Positions 1 through 12,099 of a DNA stretch of 64,000 nucleotides are shown here, piece after piece; position 1 is the first letter of the stretch; every line of letters begins with the position of its first letter. Below the pieces are notes generated by a model. It worked only from the letters and a program-made list of their open reading frames with translations, was not told the DNA's origin and ran no database searches. Origin of the DNA: Dryomyza anilis (taxonomy: Eukaryota > Arthropoda > Insecta > Diptera > Dryomyzidae); assembly GCA_951804985.1 (NCBI GenBank), contig OX638133.1:2376501-2440500 (forward strand), given 5' to 3'. Position numbers and translations under genes: made by a program.

Positions 1-480
1 GGAGTATTTCAGGCATATAATAATAGAAAGTTCAGACTTATTAATTCAAATTATTTTCTTAATGAAAGTATTATTGAATTTCACGCATGAATTGTACAGA
101 AGTTTGAAAGAATCAGATGTAGGGATGGGAAGATACATGCCTGAATTTTGATATGAACCGACCAGACTTTTCAACTACAATATCTACTGACAGATGAATT
201 TATATGAATTGGTAATAGTTACATTTCGTTCATGGTTATAATAGAATTCCAGAGAAGGCTTTCAGACCTTATTTGTCACTGAAATTGATATTTTCCTGCG
301 CATATTAAACGAAAGAATTTTTAATGGATCCAAAGAATTTTTTTTCAAGCGTAATACATTCGTTCGAGTGTTCGTGGTGAATACATTTCTCTAAAACTTA
401 ATTTAAGTCTTACGTTGACTCATACATAGATGTTAAAGAATAGACAGAATAGATATTACGACATTTAATTTAATTCGCAT
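1..480. other. AT-rich spacer, nothing recognised
   Basis: This stretch is AT-rich with no open frame, repeat arm, tRNA or TIR that I can identify. It is probably decayed non-coding DNA. Confidence 0.5.
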
Positions 481-499
481 TGAGGAAATAACATAAATA

Positions 500-1320
500 A
501 AAACCTTCACAAACATCGATCGTAACATTGCCAGATCCAGAATCTGTTTTTAAGCCCAACACAAGTCGCGATTAACGAGGACCTCACAGCCTGAGGCCGA
601 CAGCCTCCGTCTGTTTGCGGCAGCCGCCGCAGCAGTAGCAGCAACAAAAACGTGGGATTCACAACATCCGCAGGTCTGCACACCATTCGTGTTGCAACTG
701 CAACCTGTTTTGATGGCGTCGGTGGTCGACGGTGGTGGTGGCGCGGTGCAGTTGCTGCACGAATGGCAAAGTGGAGGCTGTCGTTCGTGTCGTGCTCGTC
801 GGCATTCATCATCATCGTCGTCGTCGGATGGGCAGGAAATTCTGGTTTATTTCGTGGAACGCGGCGGCACAAATTCACATCACATCCCAGCCAAGCCATC
901 CATGGCAGCGCAATCTTCACAGCACGAACCGCACTGCACCACCTCTCTCTCTCTCTGTTGTTGACTCTACTCGTTGCACTGTGTAGCACTCGAAGCCACT
1001 TTGTTTTTGTTCCGCTTTGTACCGCACTGCACCGCATCATACACCGCTGCTTCGGCTGCGCCATATCTCAAATTGAATCGCAATTAAATTTTATTTGGTC
1101 GCAAGTATTTTTTAATTAGCAACGTGCAACTGTTGTTCGTAGTAGTCGTCGTCGTCGACTTCGTTGTTGTCGTCATCGTTAGTGTGGTGGCGGCGGTGGC
1201 TGTTGCTGTTGCTACTGCATTTCGTCGTTCGTCGCACCGCTATCAGCGCTTGTATCGGCGCCCTAAGTAGGCGCAGAAGAGCGTGAGCGTCCGGGATTCA
1301 AATGTGTTGCTACTTTATAT
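500..1320. other. Unique GC-richer island
   Basis: Base composition rises sharply against both flanks. The region is rich in CAG/GTC/GTTGTT-type trinucleotides (for example 620-650 and 1130-1220) and has a short CT run near 945-957. Open frames of up to 185 codons exist on both strands, but they overlap each other, are low in complexity and match no domain I know. They look like chance frames in trinucleotide-rich DNA. I see no element of the window's repeat families inside. It could be a regulatory block or 5' untranslated exon of a nearby gene. That is inference from composition only. Confidence 0.4.
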
Positions 1321-1585
1321 TCACATGAGTTCCATGTCTTTGCTCGTGCGATGTTCTTTCTTTAGCCTGTTTCCGTCCAAATTTTATTTGTGGTTCTTTT
1401 CTGACTGTTTTTCGCGCTGACGTTTGTCAGCTTCCGTAATCTGAGTCCAACATTTGCATTTTATGTTTGGGGCTTAGTTTATGGAGAGAATGGGTGGATC
1501 CCAAGAGTTGTTGATGCAAATTATGTAGCACTTCGACATAGCTCTAATGACAAAGTCCAAATTAGAAATGCGACACATCGCTGTT

Positions 1586-2362
1586 TATACCCTACACCTA
1601 TGAGGTACAGGGTATATTAACTTTGTGCATATATTGTAACGCCCTTCAGGAGGCGTGTCCGGTATGGAAAAGTTTATATATTCTTGATCAGCATCACCAC
1701 CCGAGTCCGTTTAGCCATGTCCGTCTGTCTGTCTGTCCGTCTTGCTGTCTTGCCGTCTTGCTGTCCGAATACAGAATAACTTGAGAAATACTGATCAGAA
1801 TGCGATGAAATTTCGTCTCAATATATTTTAGCCAAAAGTAGGAACTGAGTTTGAAAATGAGCCAAATCGGTCAACGCACACGCCCACCTCCCATACAAGT
1901 CATTTTTAAATAACTCTTTCGGGACTAATAACTCGGAAAGTATTCAATGTATAGTTATAAAATTTAAAACATATTGTTAGAATTCACCTAAAAATATGTG
2001 GCCCAAAAATGGGCGTGAGCCGCCCACTTTTTTTTTTTCATTATTTCCCGGATTTTAATAGTGGAAATTTGATCCGTAAATTATTAAAATCAAATCTATG
2101 AAATATTAGCCTTTCAAAATTTTAAATATAGGCGTGGTCCGCCCAATTATATTTTTCAATTTTTTTTTTTAGTTGTTTATACTTTTATATAATTTTTTAA
2201 TTTATGGGGATATAAGACGTAAATTTCTGATATATGAATAATATTCTGAGGGTTAATATCCCCACCAAAGGTGTAGGGTATTCCATAGTCGGGCCCGACC
2301 GACTATAAAAATCCGCCCCATGTGACCGAACTTACCCATGTGACCTAACTTTCCCAACTCGT
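1586..2362 (+). mobile_element. mini-me-like element, copy A (near full length)
   Basis: The element starts with ATACCCTACACC and ends with CCCAACTCGT; close copies lie in reverse at 48561-49333 and 56499-57304. Near 1675-1760 it shows the layout reported for dipteran mini-me elements: a short TA run, a conserved core (TTCTTGATCAGCATCACC and following bases to GCCATG), then a (GTCY)n microsatellite. The inverted motif GTGTAGGGTAT recurs near 2272-2282. A run of GTGGTCCGCCC-type motifs and T tracts fills the 3' half. It is non-coding, and how such elements move is not settled. It sits directly upstream of a dead LINE. Confidence 0.8.
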
Positions 2363-2430
2363 TTTTAAGTTTTTTTTTTGGGAGAAGTGAATTCTATATA
2401 ACAGCTATCGTATATTAATCTAAATAAAAC

Positions 2431-3580
2431 TAGGTCTTAAAACAACAAAGAAATGGTGTTTAACCGTAGGACTAAATATAAGTCCCACAAAAATCACCAT
2501 GATACCCTTTACAAGAAGAAGAAACTATAATATTATACCAATCCGGCTAGACGGAGTCGAAATAAGCCGGAGTGAAGAATTCAAATATTTAGGAATTACA
2601 CTAGACAGCAAACTCGCTTCCATAGGAGAAGAAAAAGAAATCATAATAAAAGACACACGGGCAATTATGATAAGTAGGTCCATTGCAAGCAAAAGCTGGG
2701 GATGCACACCAAAAATAATGCGATGGATGTATACAATGATGGTCCGACCAATTATTATGTATGGAATAGTGGTATGGGTAAAAAGACTAGGACAAATCAT
2801 TAGAGAAATTTTAACGACTAGTCTGTTCTTCTATAACAGGAGCCATGAGAACATTTCCCACGGCGGCAATGGAAGTACTCCTATACGCTATAGACAGATG
2901 AATTCAGTTCAACTTGGACAGGAATTATAGCAATAAAAATATAGCAATTCTGTCGGACAGCCAGGCAGCCATTATGGCATTAGAATCTAGTTCTGAGATC
3001 AACTCAGAACTATTATGGGAATGTCTAGGTATAATAAATAAACTAGGTATGAATAACAGCGTCACCATAGTCTGGGTCCTTGACCACAGGAGAATAGAAG
3101 GCAATGCAGAATGCTGACAAACTTGCACGAAAAGGAGCCGCCACAAAACTAATAGTTCCCGAACCTTTTTGTGGAATCGGTGACAGTGTTGTAAAAAAGC
3201 TATTACGAGAAGATCTATTTAACACCAGAAAAGAACTATGGTTGGGGCAGGCTAAAATGAGTCAATCAAAGAATTGTATTGGGTCCTATGACCTAAGAAG
3301 ATTTAAAGAATATATTAAACTATCGAAGAAAAACCTTAGAATTCTAACAGGACTTCTTACAGATCACTGTCGGCTTGCAAAACATCTGACTAGGATTGTT
3401 ATACAAACGAACAGTACATGTAGATTCTGTCTAGAAGGCGATGAAGATCCAGAACACATTTTAGAAACAAGAATGCAAATACTTGGGAATCGACAATTAA
3501 GTCCGAGAGATATTAGAAAGATGAACCCTAACCATATAATCAGGTTCTTAACTGAGATAGGCTTGACGAACATCCTATAG
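2431..3580 (+). pseudogene. Dead LINE: reverse transcriptase end plus RNase H
   Basis: This is the 3' half of a non-LTR retrotransposon ORF2, broken into at least three frames. The first block (about 2431-2800) has the RT motif YLGITLDSK, then MMVRPIIMYGIVVW, typical of the RT thumb side. The frame then shifts near 2830, where ITGAMRTFPTAAMEVLL continues the RT. A second block (2914-3115) is an RNase H domain: the acidic motif ILSDSQAAI and the distal motif VTIVWVLDHRRIEGNA. After another frameshift near 3107, ADKLARKGA continues it. The last block (to 3580) has a cysteine motif CRFC followed by a His (PEHIL), but the final Cys is missing. RT plus RNase H points to the I/LOA/R1-type clades rather than Jockey. 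A deletion appears to remove sequence between RT and RNase H. It cannot make protein. Confidence 0.85.
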
Positions 3581-3725
3581 AACTATTAGAACCAGAACCC
3601 CCCATAAATAGTATAGGGAGATGCCACAGCTGAGAATGTCTTCAGTTATGGTATCAAGCGGGGCACAATAGATCTATTCAGGTCGCAGTGCACTACCCCG
3701 AAACAATAATAATAGTATTAATCTA
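3581..3725 (+). mobile_element. 3' UTR and tail of the dead LINE
   Basis: Directly after the broken ORF comes a non-coding stretch ending in CCCCGAAACAATAATAATAG. Its AAT-type simple tail is what a LINE 3' end with short-repeat tail looks like. The boundary is approximate. Confidence 0.6.
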
Positions 3726-3769
3726 ACTTGGCAACTTCGTCTCAATAGGCTCAGAAGGTCATGCTGTTC

Positions 3770-3862
3770 TGAATATACATTTATAATTTTCCATACCGGA
3801 TACGCCTCGTCCTGGGTGTTAAAGACTGATGACCAAAATATATTCACCCTTTCGTAAATAAA
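3770..3862 (-). mobile_element. mini-me-related fragment
   Basis: Reading CCATACCGGATACGCC then CTGGGTGTTA and TATTCACCCTTT, this matches the end region of the mini-me-like copies at 52041-52263 (same strand) and 53432 (opposite strand). Only the terminal ~90 bp is kept and the core is absent. Confidence 0.6.
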
Positions 3863-6340
3863 TAAAAAATTTTAAAAATCACAAAAAAATAAAATTTTGC
3901 ATTCTTCGAGAAAAATATTAAAAGATTTGTTTTCGAAAAAATAGTTATTACCGAAAAATGTTGGTTGAAAATAATTTAACGATCAATTTTTGTATGAAAA
4001 TATATTGGAAAATTCTTCCCATGCCAATTTTTTCCGACATGGTTTTTCCATAAACTATTCATCCCCAATATAATTCTTCGTAGGCCAATTTATTTAAAAA
4101 TAAACTTATTATATGTCAAAATATTGTTTGTACTCCCCCATTTTCTTTTTTTGAGATGTATTGTCTTGGACAAACATTTTCTAGGAGGGACAAATTGTCT
4201 CGGGGAAAATTGTTTTGTGGAAATTATCCGCGAGGCATTGCGCAGATGTAGAATTATCGTAGATGATTTGTCGAGTTAGGAATTCTCCTTATCAATATCA
4301 GAAAATTTAAAAACTCGATTTATTTGAATTCAAAGGTGAAATTAAAATACGATTGAATTTGGCAACGGTGCACATTAACACCATAAGATCTAAGCTACTT
4401 CTAAACTCTTTCAGTTCATAAAGTTTTCATCATTAAATTAAAAAAAAAAGAAAAACAAATTCTAAAACTCTAAATAAAGTCCATTTATTATGAGACTTCT
4501 TTAAGTTATTGGTTTAAGAATGCTTTCTAAAACATTAAAATTTTATTCGCCGCGTTTATTACACAGCACTATGGTAATTTCCATCATGGAAAATTTGACT
4601 GAAATATATTTCTTTTGTTTTAAATTTTTTAATTAATTTAATCTATAAACGAAACAATGTAAAAACAATTTCTCTTCAACGCCTTCTTGTAGCGTCATTG
4701 AACCCTTTTAGCTTCTTAATGTTCCTAATAATTGCAAAATTATTAAAGCATCAAAAGACTGGAACGACACAAAAGTTTTCCCCAATTTTTTGGCTGAAAA
4801 ACAACTGAGATTTGTTATGTGTCAGACAGTGTAGGAAAGGGGCCGGAGGAAAATACATTGAAAAAGTTTAGCTCAGCACAATCAAAACTTTCTATTTTGC
4901 GAAAGTTTCGCCACAGAAGAAAGAACAAGAAGCGGCTTGGATAGATGAACAGAATTTCTATATAACGTATGAGTTAAATTATTAAATTATTTAATATTTG
5001 GAAAATTAACAGAAGTTAAACTTGGCTATTCTTTAGTTTAAAGTAAAAACATAATTAAAATTTCTTTAAATAATGAATAGACCAGAAAAGAAATGTTTGC
5101 AACAAACATAATATAATTAAAATCATTAATTTTATGATTATAATCGGATTTTCTTCTAAATTTTTGGAATGATTTCGGAATTATTTTCATAATTGAGGTT
5201 AACATTTATTTAAAAAAAACTGGAAATGCTTGTAAGTGCCATGTGACATAATATGTTTGACGGAAAACACATTTTTTGCTGTGTTATGCTTAAAGATGGA
5301 AATAATCATGCACATCATTTCAAATCTAAATTAATAAATAAATCCACCCTGATAGAGCTCTAAATTTACTTATCACGTGACTAGTGAAAAGAAAAATTGT
5401 TACTATTTTAGTCCAAAGGCAGCCCAACTAACCAATTTGTAGCAACTTTAGTGGTAGCCACACAATTGGCATTAAAGTGCTTGTTACAAATCATGCGAAA
5501 TATACTTATTTGCCATATATATATATATTTTGGCACCTACAAAAGATTGTCCCATTATTGTATATTTTCCATTATCGGAATTTATAACTTATATATCACA
5601 GCATTGTGACTTATTATTGCGTATGTTCTACACATGTTCTTGGCCACCGCTTTGGCACTAAAGAACACTGGTGTCAGGTGTAACTTAAAGCGTACACATA
5701 TTCAACAAAAGTTTAGAACAATTTTCGAACCGTTGTTACTTGTGATGTGTAAACATTATACATGTTTTGTGAACGGTCAATAGTGCCGGTCACAAGACGG
5801 TATCAATGTACCGACGAAGCCCAGGATATTGACGACCAATTCTCTGATAGGTCTAAAAGTCTACATGATGTGTTAAATCTCCTCTTTTCAAGGACAACGT
5901 CCTGTTCAAGTTGCCGGTTCGTTTCATAAATAAGTGCCAGTACTAGGACTTGTTAATTATCTCCGAATAACCAGTCTCGTGTCCTGTATAGTACTAGTTC
6001 GTTTCCCCGTAGGCTATTTAAATACCCAGTAAACGTAGAAATGCTTGTCTCTTGTTTAAAGTAGGAGTCGATTAGAAAATAATATATTTGGCATAACATT
6101 GCTTTCTTGAAAACATTAATCTTTCAGGGGTTTTGTAGGACTTTTTAACGGCTTTTTAAATTTTTCGTACAATAAAATTTATGGAAAATATACATTAATA
6201 AATATATATCACATCGATATCACAATGTTTTCCGAATCAATCTCGATATTCGACGCGTTCTCGATTTAGAATCGTTTTTTTCCTGATTCGTATAAACGTC
6301 ATTATATCGTTACGATATCTGCGTACAACTTATAATGTTT
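3863..6340. other. AT-rich spacer with one degenerate repeat patch
   Basis: Mostly structureless AT-rich DNA. About 4150-4290 holds loosely periodic AATTGTCTCGG-like motifs of the 15-bp degenerate family seen at 18900-19070. A short (AT)n run lies near 5516-5531. About 5420-6070 is slightly richer in GC and unique, with a TATTTAAATA box near 6014, but I cannot assign it. CGATATCG-type motifs appear near 6215-6260. No gene is visible. Confidence 0.4.
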
Positions 6341-6359
6341 TTTTTTTACAAATTAACCA

Positions 6360-6720
6360 ATGGTCAGGGTATATCCGCTATTCGTTCAATGTACAGTGCT
6401 GATCGTTGGAAGGGATAGTGGGTTAGAGGGAGGAAGAAAGGAAAGAAAGATGGTATAGTATCGGTTGATAATATCAAAACTGTCGGGGAAAACAAACGAA
6501 GGAAACAGACGAATTTTCTCTGGAATGCGTGGGTCTGTTGATAACCGAGTGAACTTCGATGGGGTGGGCTTGGTTCGATGCCCGAGTAGAACGAGATAAC
6601 AGACGACCTAGTGGGATCGGGCCATGTATTTCCCTCTAACACTTACTTTGTAATACCTATAATGGCCCTTCGGTGCTCAAGAGAACCAATAGATGAAATA
6701 TATTCATTCCCTATTAAATA
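6360..6720 (-). pseudogene. Dead LINE, reverse-transcriptase tail (copy 1)
   Basis: On the minus strand, one frame reads LFPSFVFPDSFDIINRYYT. This corresponds to the C-terminal tail of CR1/Jockey-superfamily reverse transcriptases (…RTIRLWNSLP…VFPDSFNI…RFK). The preceding part is in a different frame. DNA homology with 37985-38300 covers the whole segment, including the noncoding end with CTTCGGTGCTCA and AGAACCAATA (about 6665-6695). It has frameshifts, no start and no catalytic region. Confidence 0.65.
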
Positions 6721-7206
6721 TATCGAACATTGTTGTATTCGATCTAGGAACTCCAAGGAAGTATAATATAGATATGATATCGTAATCGAGATCGAATGAA
6801 TTCCTTGACATCTCGAAACAGTTTCGAAGCGATATTGAGTCGACTGAGAAAGAATTTTATTGATTTCAGATATTTTTAAAAGAGGTTTATACCTTAAATA
6901 CCTACATGTTTATATTTTTTTATAATAAATTAGCTCATCGAGTTTTAGCACTAACTAATTTGACGCAATAACTGAATGAAGTATGTTGCAAAAACTTGAT
7001 AAGCCGCACATATCGAAAATGTTTAATGCAAATCTATGATAAGCCTAATAAAGAAATATTAAATTTTTATGTCAAATCATGATAAACTCACATTTGAAAT
7101 ATCAATGACTTCAGAAAATTCCAAATCATGGCATGGAAATTAATCTTTCATATTATCAATTATTGCCAATTTGTCGTGGATGATATAGCAAATTATCCTA
7201 CATCAA
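6721..7206. other. AT-rich spacer, nothing recognised
   Basis: No repeat arm, RNA gene or domain was seen. Confidence 0.4.
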
Positions 7207-7213
7207 ACATGAT

Positions 7214-7524
7214 AATAATAATATAATAGTTTGGCGCTACAGTCCTGTATAGAACTTCGGCCGAGCTCTCTCACCACTTTGAGCTGTGCGTGTTATATTT
7301 GTACTCAAAGTGGTGGGACCTACAGTTTATTGCCGAATCCGAACGGCGGGTGAGAGCTTTTCATAAGCAATGGTTTTACTCTCGTAGGTTTGCCATTTAC
7401 TGCCGAGAGGTAGCGCGGTATAGAAAAATGTTTCTATGAAAAGATGTTGTTAGCCCCAGTCCAGGCTTGAACCGGGGACCTTCGGCTCGCAGTCCAACGC
7501 ACTAACCACTGAGCTACCGCGGCT
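7214..7524 (-). mobile_element. tRNA-derived SINE, copy S1
   Basis: On the minus strand it begins GCCGCGGTAGCTCAGTGG, carrying a Pol III A box (TAGCTCAGTGG) and a B box (GGTTCAAGCCT). A non-tRNA body of about 230 bp follows, then an (ATT)n tail. It is flanked by a perfect 7-bp target-site duplication, ACATGAT, at 7207-7213 and 7525-7531. This is the hallmark of LINE-driven retroposition of a SINE. The tRNA-like head has a mispaired anticodon stem, so it is not a working tRNA. A LINE must supply the machinery in trans. Confidence 0.9.
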
Positions 7525-7531
7525 ACATGAT

Positions 7532-9380
7532 ATGCCACATTAAAATTCATATATAATATTTATAAATTTCTACATGACATATTTTCTAACTTGATTATGA
7601 CTTATACATATTTTTAATATAATTTATATTTTTCGAAGATTTGAAATTTTGTAGATACACAAACAAGTTGAATAAACTTTAATGCTAAAAATTACTTTTT
7701 GGTCTGTTGACGAAATCTATTAAATCCCTGTAGGTTGCTATGGTATAACACAATTCATTAGATGAAGAATATCAAATTTGTATAAATTGTGGCTTATCAT
7801 GTTTCTTTATGACGCCCATAAGTTCCCACTCAGACTGAAAACATTGTCTTTGATGTGGTTTTATTTAATATGTTTTTCTGGGGCATAGATACATAAATAT
7901 ACTGACGAAATAATATATGTATTAAATAAAATGTTTCATTTGTTGTAAAAAATTGTGGTGTCGAACTGTTTAGCAAGAATCTTGTTTGGAATTATTCCAA
8001 AACTATTTTCTAGAAGTATTCAAAATTGGAATTTATTCTAATAACTATTCTCTATAATTATTATAAATGTGAGTGTCAAAAACGTTTTCTTAAAAAACTT
8101 GGACCAACATTGACTCTTGAGGGAGACGTATTTCAGGCTGGCGGATACGCGGTTCGTCATTATTCATTAAATTCATCATTTTAAAAATTTTAAATTAACA
8201 TTAATGATATTTTCATTATTTTTTTAGGTAAATAAAATGAATAATGATGATTAATAACTTTTATATATTTCAATTAGATTATTTTAACTTTTAAAGAACC
8301 TAATTCCTCCTTCGGTATTTTGAAACGAATACTTATTAGACGTAAGTGACGTAATTTTAAAGAAATTTCGATGTTTTAAAAGTCATGTAAGATTAAATCC
8401 AAATTCGTATGACGTTCCAAAATACAAAAAAGGGGTATTACTTTATTTCTGTATCAAGATAAATTCAAGAATTCCTGTCTTTCTAATTATTCAAAATATT
8501 CTATTATAATTTCCGATAATATGTTCTTGGAAAGAATCTAAAAAGAATGGTTATGGTCATTACAAAGAACCAGTTCCGGAACATATGACATTGAGAACTA
8601 TTTCTGAAAAATTTAATGGGTAATGATGTGAGTGACTGACATTTTTGAATAATTGAAAATGTGCAAAAATATAATCATGATATGGCATTTTAGACTTTAG
8701 ATTAAAGATTAACGAAATATTGATTGCCAGAATCAGGCATATTCATGACAGAACAATCAGGTAAGTGAAATCAATAACCCTCACACCTGGAATAAACTTT
8801 AAATGGAATGTTGCCAAATAATATTCACTTTAATTATTACTTTGATACTCCTTGCGAAAGCCAAATTGTCAAAGACAAACTTTAGCAAGCCCTGATTAAA
8901 TTAGAAGTTTAAATATCACCACACCAACATTCCAAGCACTTTCGGTCAGATTCTTGAACGCATATTGTTATTATATGTGTGTACGTACAAAACCTATGAT
9001 GTCCTGTCGATATTGCTCGTAATTATTATAATTATAACGAACCGTGCGAGCCCAGTCGAACAGGTCAGCAATCATTTCGAGCATAAGTTCGATTTTGTTG
9101 TGTCATTCGATTACCTTGACAACGGGAATGGATGTGACAGGATACCACTAATAATAGGGTGCCCAGCAGAACACTAAAAAGTCAAATGCTGCCAAAACCG
9201 GTTATTAGAGGTTCCGCTGCGCACTCTAATTTCTACTATTATATGCTATAACTTGGCCTGAAATTTGTGTTGTACATTTTAACCGCTAAAAGTCGCAACT
9301 TTTCGAAATGCCAACTAAAAATGCGCATAAATTCGATTATCCATCGGAATGAAATTATAAATGGTGTTTTGATTCCATGG
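7532..9380. other. AT-rich spacer, nothing recognised
   Basis: Long AT-rich stretch. I saw no conserved frame, TIR pair or copy of the repeat families in the window. Confidence 0.4.
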
Positions 9381-9389
9381 CCCTCAAGG

Positions 9390-9900
9390 GATTTATCTAC
9401 AGCATATTTTTGATTAACGTGAAAGCGTGAAAAATCGAATTACCTCGCATAGGGGACGGGAGCGCTACGCTAGTTTTACGGTTGTCATGCCAGGCAATAC
9501 ACACAAGAAACCCCGAACTCATACTCTCTGCACACTGGTGTGTGCTCTTCGGTCCGTCTGAGTGCTGAGAGTCCTTCGCAAAGCTTTTAGCAGCGAAATG
9601 AATTGTTTTTTGAGTCTCCTGGGAGTGTGCGGGGAGGAGGACCGGTCTCAAAACAGCGTTGCCAATTTCCATATGGCTCATTTGCCATATACACACTGTG
9701 CAGTGCTGTCAAAGGGGTGCACAGATAGATAATACGAGTCCTTGCCATCCTTTTTGAGCAGCAGCAGCAGTTAACCTCGAACTGCTGTTTGGCGCTATGC
9801 GATTGTGTGTCTGTGTGTGTTTCTCTCCGTGTGAGTGTGTGTGGATGTGTTTCTAAAAAGGGTGAAATATTTAACATTTTTCATATACTTGTAGTATACC
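9390..9900. other. Unique GC-richer island
   Basis: Composition changes from both flanks. There is a GCAGCAGCAGCAG run near 9760-9772 and a GT-rich microsatellite at about 9803-9852. The open frames are short, overlap on both strands and match nothing. It is of the same kind as the other islands and possibly regulatory. Confidence 0.35.
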
Positions 9901-11208
9901 TACAGAAAGAAATTCTCATTTTTCTATTTTCGAAGTTAAAAAGAAAAGAGAAAACGAACCGAAAGACAAAAGCGAATGAAAGCGAAGAATAATCCAACTG
10001 AACAAAACTGCACTCATTCTCCATTTTGTCCTTGATGATAGGGTGGCCAGATGTTGAGGATGTTGAATTATTGATTTTTGTCCTATATTCCATACAATTT
10101 TTTAATTAATTAAGAATATTTAGACAATATGCCATCTTTTATCATTGACTTTTAATTAAAACGTTTTAAAACAAATGCTGTTCAGTTCAACTTGATCTGT
10201 GATCAATTTAACCGATTTTCTAATTCAGAAAACAGTTTTTCAATATTATGGAAAAGTTAAGTGTGAATTATTTTATAGATACATTTTCTTTAAAATATCA
10301 AAACTGTTTCTTTCAAACTTTTTTTAAAATTTTAAGATATTGTCTTAACGTGCTCAAAGTCCAGTCAGTAAAAATTGGGTTTTTTGTACCAACAAATAAA
10401 AAAAACAAATGTTCATTATATAGAAACTTTTTCTGTTTCATGTTAAATTTTTCTCATTATTAAAAAAATGTTTTCTGATTGAAATAGATGTGATCTATGG
10501 ATATTTAAAGTTTTAGGTAATTGGTTTTTATTAATTGTCTTAATCGATTTTTATTCAATACATTAAAAATATGAACAATTAGTAATCGTAATGGGTAAAA
10601 CATTTATAACTCAATAACTGATTTCCCCTACCTCCTCAGAAAACAATAATATTTAATACAATTTTTTTACCTTATTAAACTAAGAAATAATATTTCAGCT
10701 ATAGATTAAATGGTTCCCGAAATAATTGCATAAAATTATCAGCTGTTCCAAATGAGAGAACTAATCGATAATATGTTGACATTTTCCAGTGATGCCATAT
10801 TTATCCGACTTGAGTCAGTTCATTTTAAACTTTCACTGTAAAATAGCTATCAAAGTTAAACGTGGTTTAAATTGGTGAGACGTTTAATTAAACAAAGGTT
10901 AAACTAGGTTTGAACTAGCACTGTAAAACCGGCCCTTAAAGAGTTAACTACAAGGTTAACCATCATTTGAAATAATTAATATGGCATTTCATATTACGTA
11001 TGATTTGGTTTTCATCAAATGATCTAGATTTAGGGAAGATATTTATCAAAAACCCATATTTTAAAAAAATTACAAAGTATATATTATTCTTAATTTTCTT
11101 CTTAACATTTGCGTTCAATTTTTTAGGTGTATTCGTATTATTTCTTGAATTATAAATCGAAACCCTAACTTAAAACCTTTTCTTTACAAAATATCTAAAA
11201 AATATGTA
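9901..11208. other. AT-rich spacer, nothing recognised
   Basis: No gene or clear repeat structure. A weak internal repeat of CACTGTAAAAT/CACTGTAAAAC lies near 10834-10928 and could be the remains of a small TIR element. I cannot define ends. Confidence 0.35.
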
Positions 11209-11373
11209 GGGCGATTCTGTAACTTATTAACGACAAAACTCGATATCGTTAACTATTTTTAACGAAAAATATCGTTAAAATTTACATTTATTATTGACGA
11301 TCGCCTCTGCATGCCACAATTGTTGTTAGTAAACGATATCGATATTTGTCGTTAATAAGTTACAGAATCGGGC
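11209..11373. mobile_element. Short foldback MITE
   Basis: The left end GGGCGATTCTGTAACTTATT is matched on the opposite strand by the right end (GTTACAGAATCGGGCC). Imperfect arms of about 45 bp include TTAACGACAAA and the CGATATCG motif. The loop is about 75 bp and there is no coding capacity. A target duplication is not obvious. The superfamily cannot be assigned. Confidence 0.7.
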
Positions 11374-12090
11374 CTCTGGTAGTGGTTTTCATTGTTGATA
11401 TATCGAATTATTAATCGAATATCATCGTTGTTTATCGATGAATAACTGTCATAATTAATGATACAAATTATAAATTTCTCATTGATGACAATGATTTCAG
11501 ATTGGACATTTTACATGTTGATGCCATCGGTGTCATTTTGTGTCAATTTAAGTTAGAAAATTTCTAAAATTTTTATTTTTCTTCAATGACAAACGTTAAA
11601 AAATGCCAATGAGATTTTGATTTCGTTTGACATGGTATATTCAAATTTGAATTATTTATCATTTCAACGTCGTAATCATAATGTTATAACTAAAAATAGC
11701 ACACAAAATGACAGTGAAATTGTAGCATAACATATCGATAAATTATTTACCAAATATTATCGACGGTTTATGTCTGACATCATTAATGATTTTTCGGACA
11801 TGTTAGAAATGGTCATTTACATGAAAATAGTATGGGCAAAATGGGTTGTAGGGCTGAATTGTTATCGGGCATTGATGTTTTCAACCTGGAAAAGAAATCA
11901 TAGAGAAAATGATTAATGACAACTCCCAGTGGGGAAGATGTAATTGCTAAACGAACAACATTTCGGATATTGTATCATTTTTCATATCGCTTCATAATGT
12001 CGATGAGTTCGATTTTTGAAATTTACATAGTACCTATTATTGATTTTTTAAAAATTCGATTCTTAAAGGCGCATTTATATCTGGTCACCC
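11374..12090. other. AT-rich spacer, nothing recognised
   Basis: AT-rich with some CGATAAATTAT-type motifs. No gene or defined element was seen. Confidence 0.35.
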
Positions 12091-12099
12091 TGCTGACAA

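Noticed and set aside
507..1119. Overlapping 185-codon minus-strand and 155-codon plus-strand frames
   Set aside because: They cover the same trinucleotide-rich DNA on both strands, look low in complexity and contain no domain. Chance frames in a GC-richer island.
5420..6070. Possible LTR with a TATTTAAATA box
   Set aside because: No terminal TG/CA pair, target duplication or second copy could be found.
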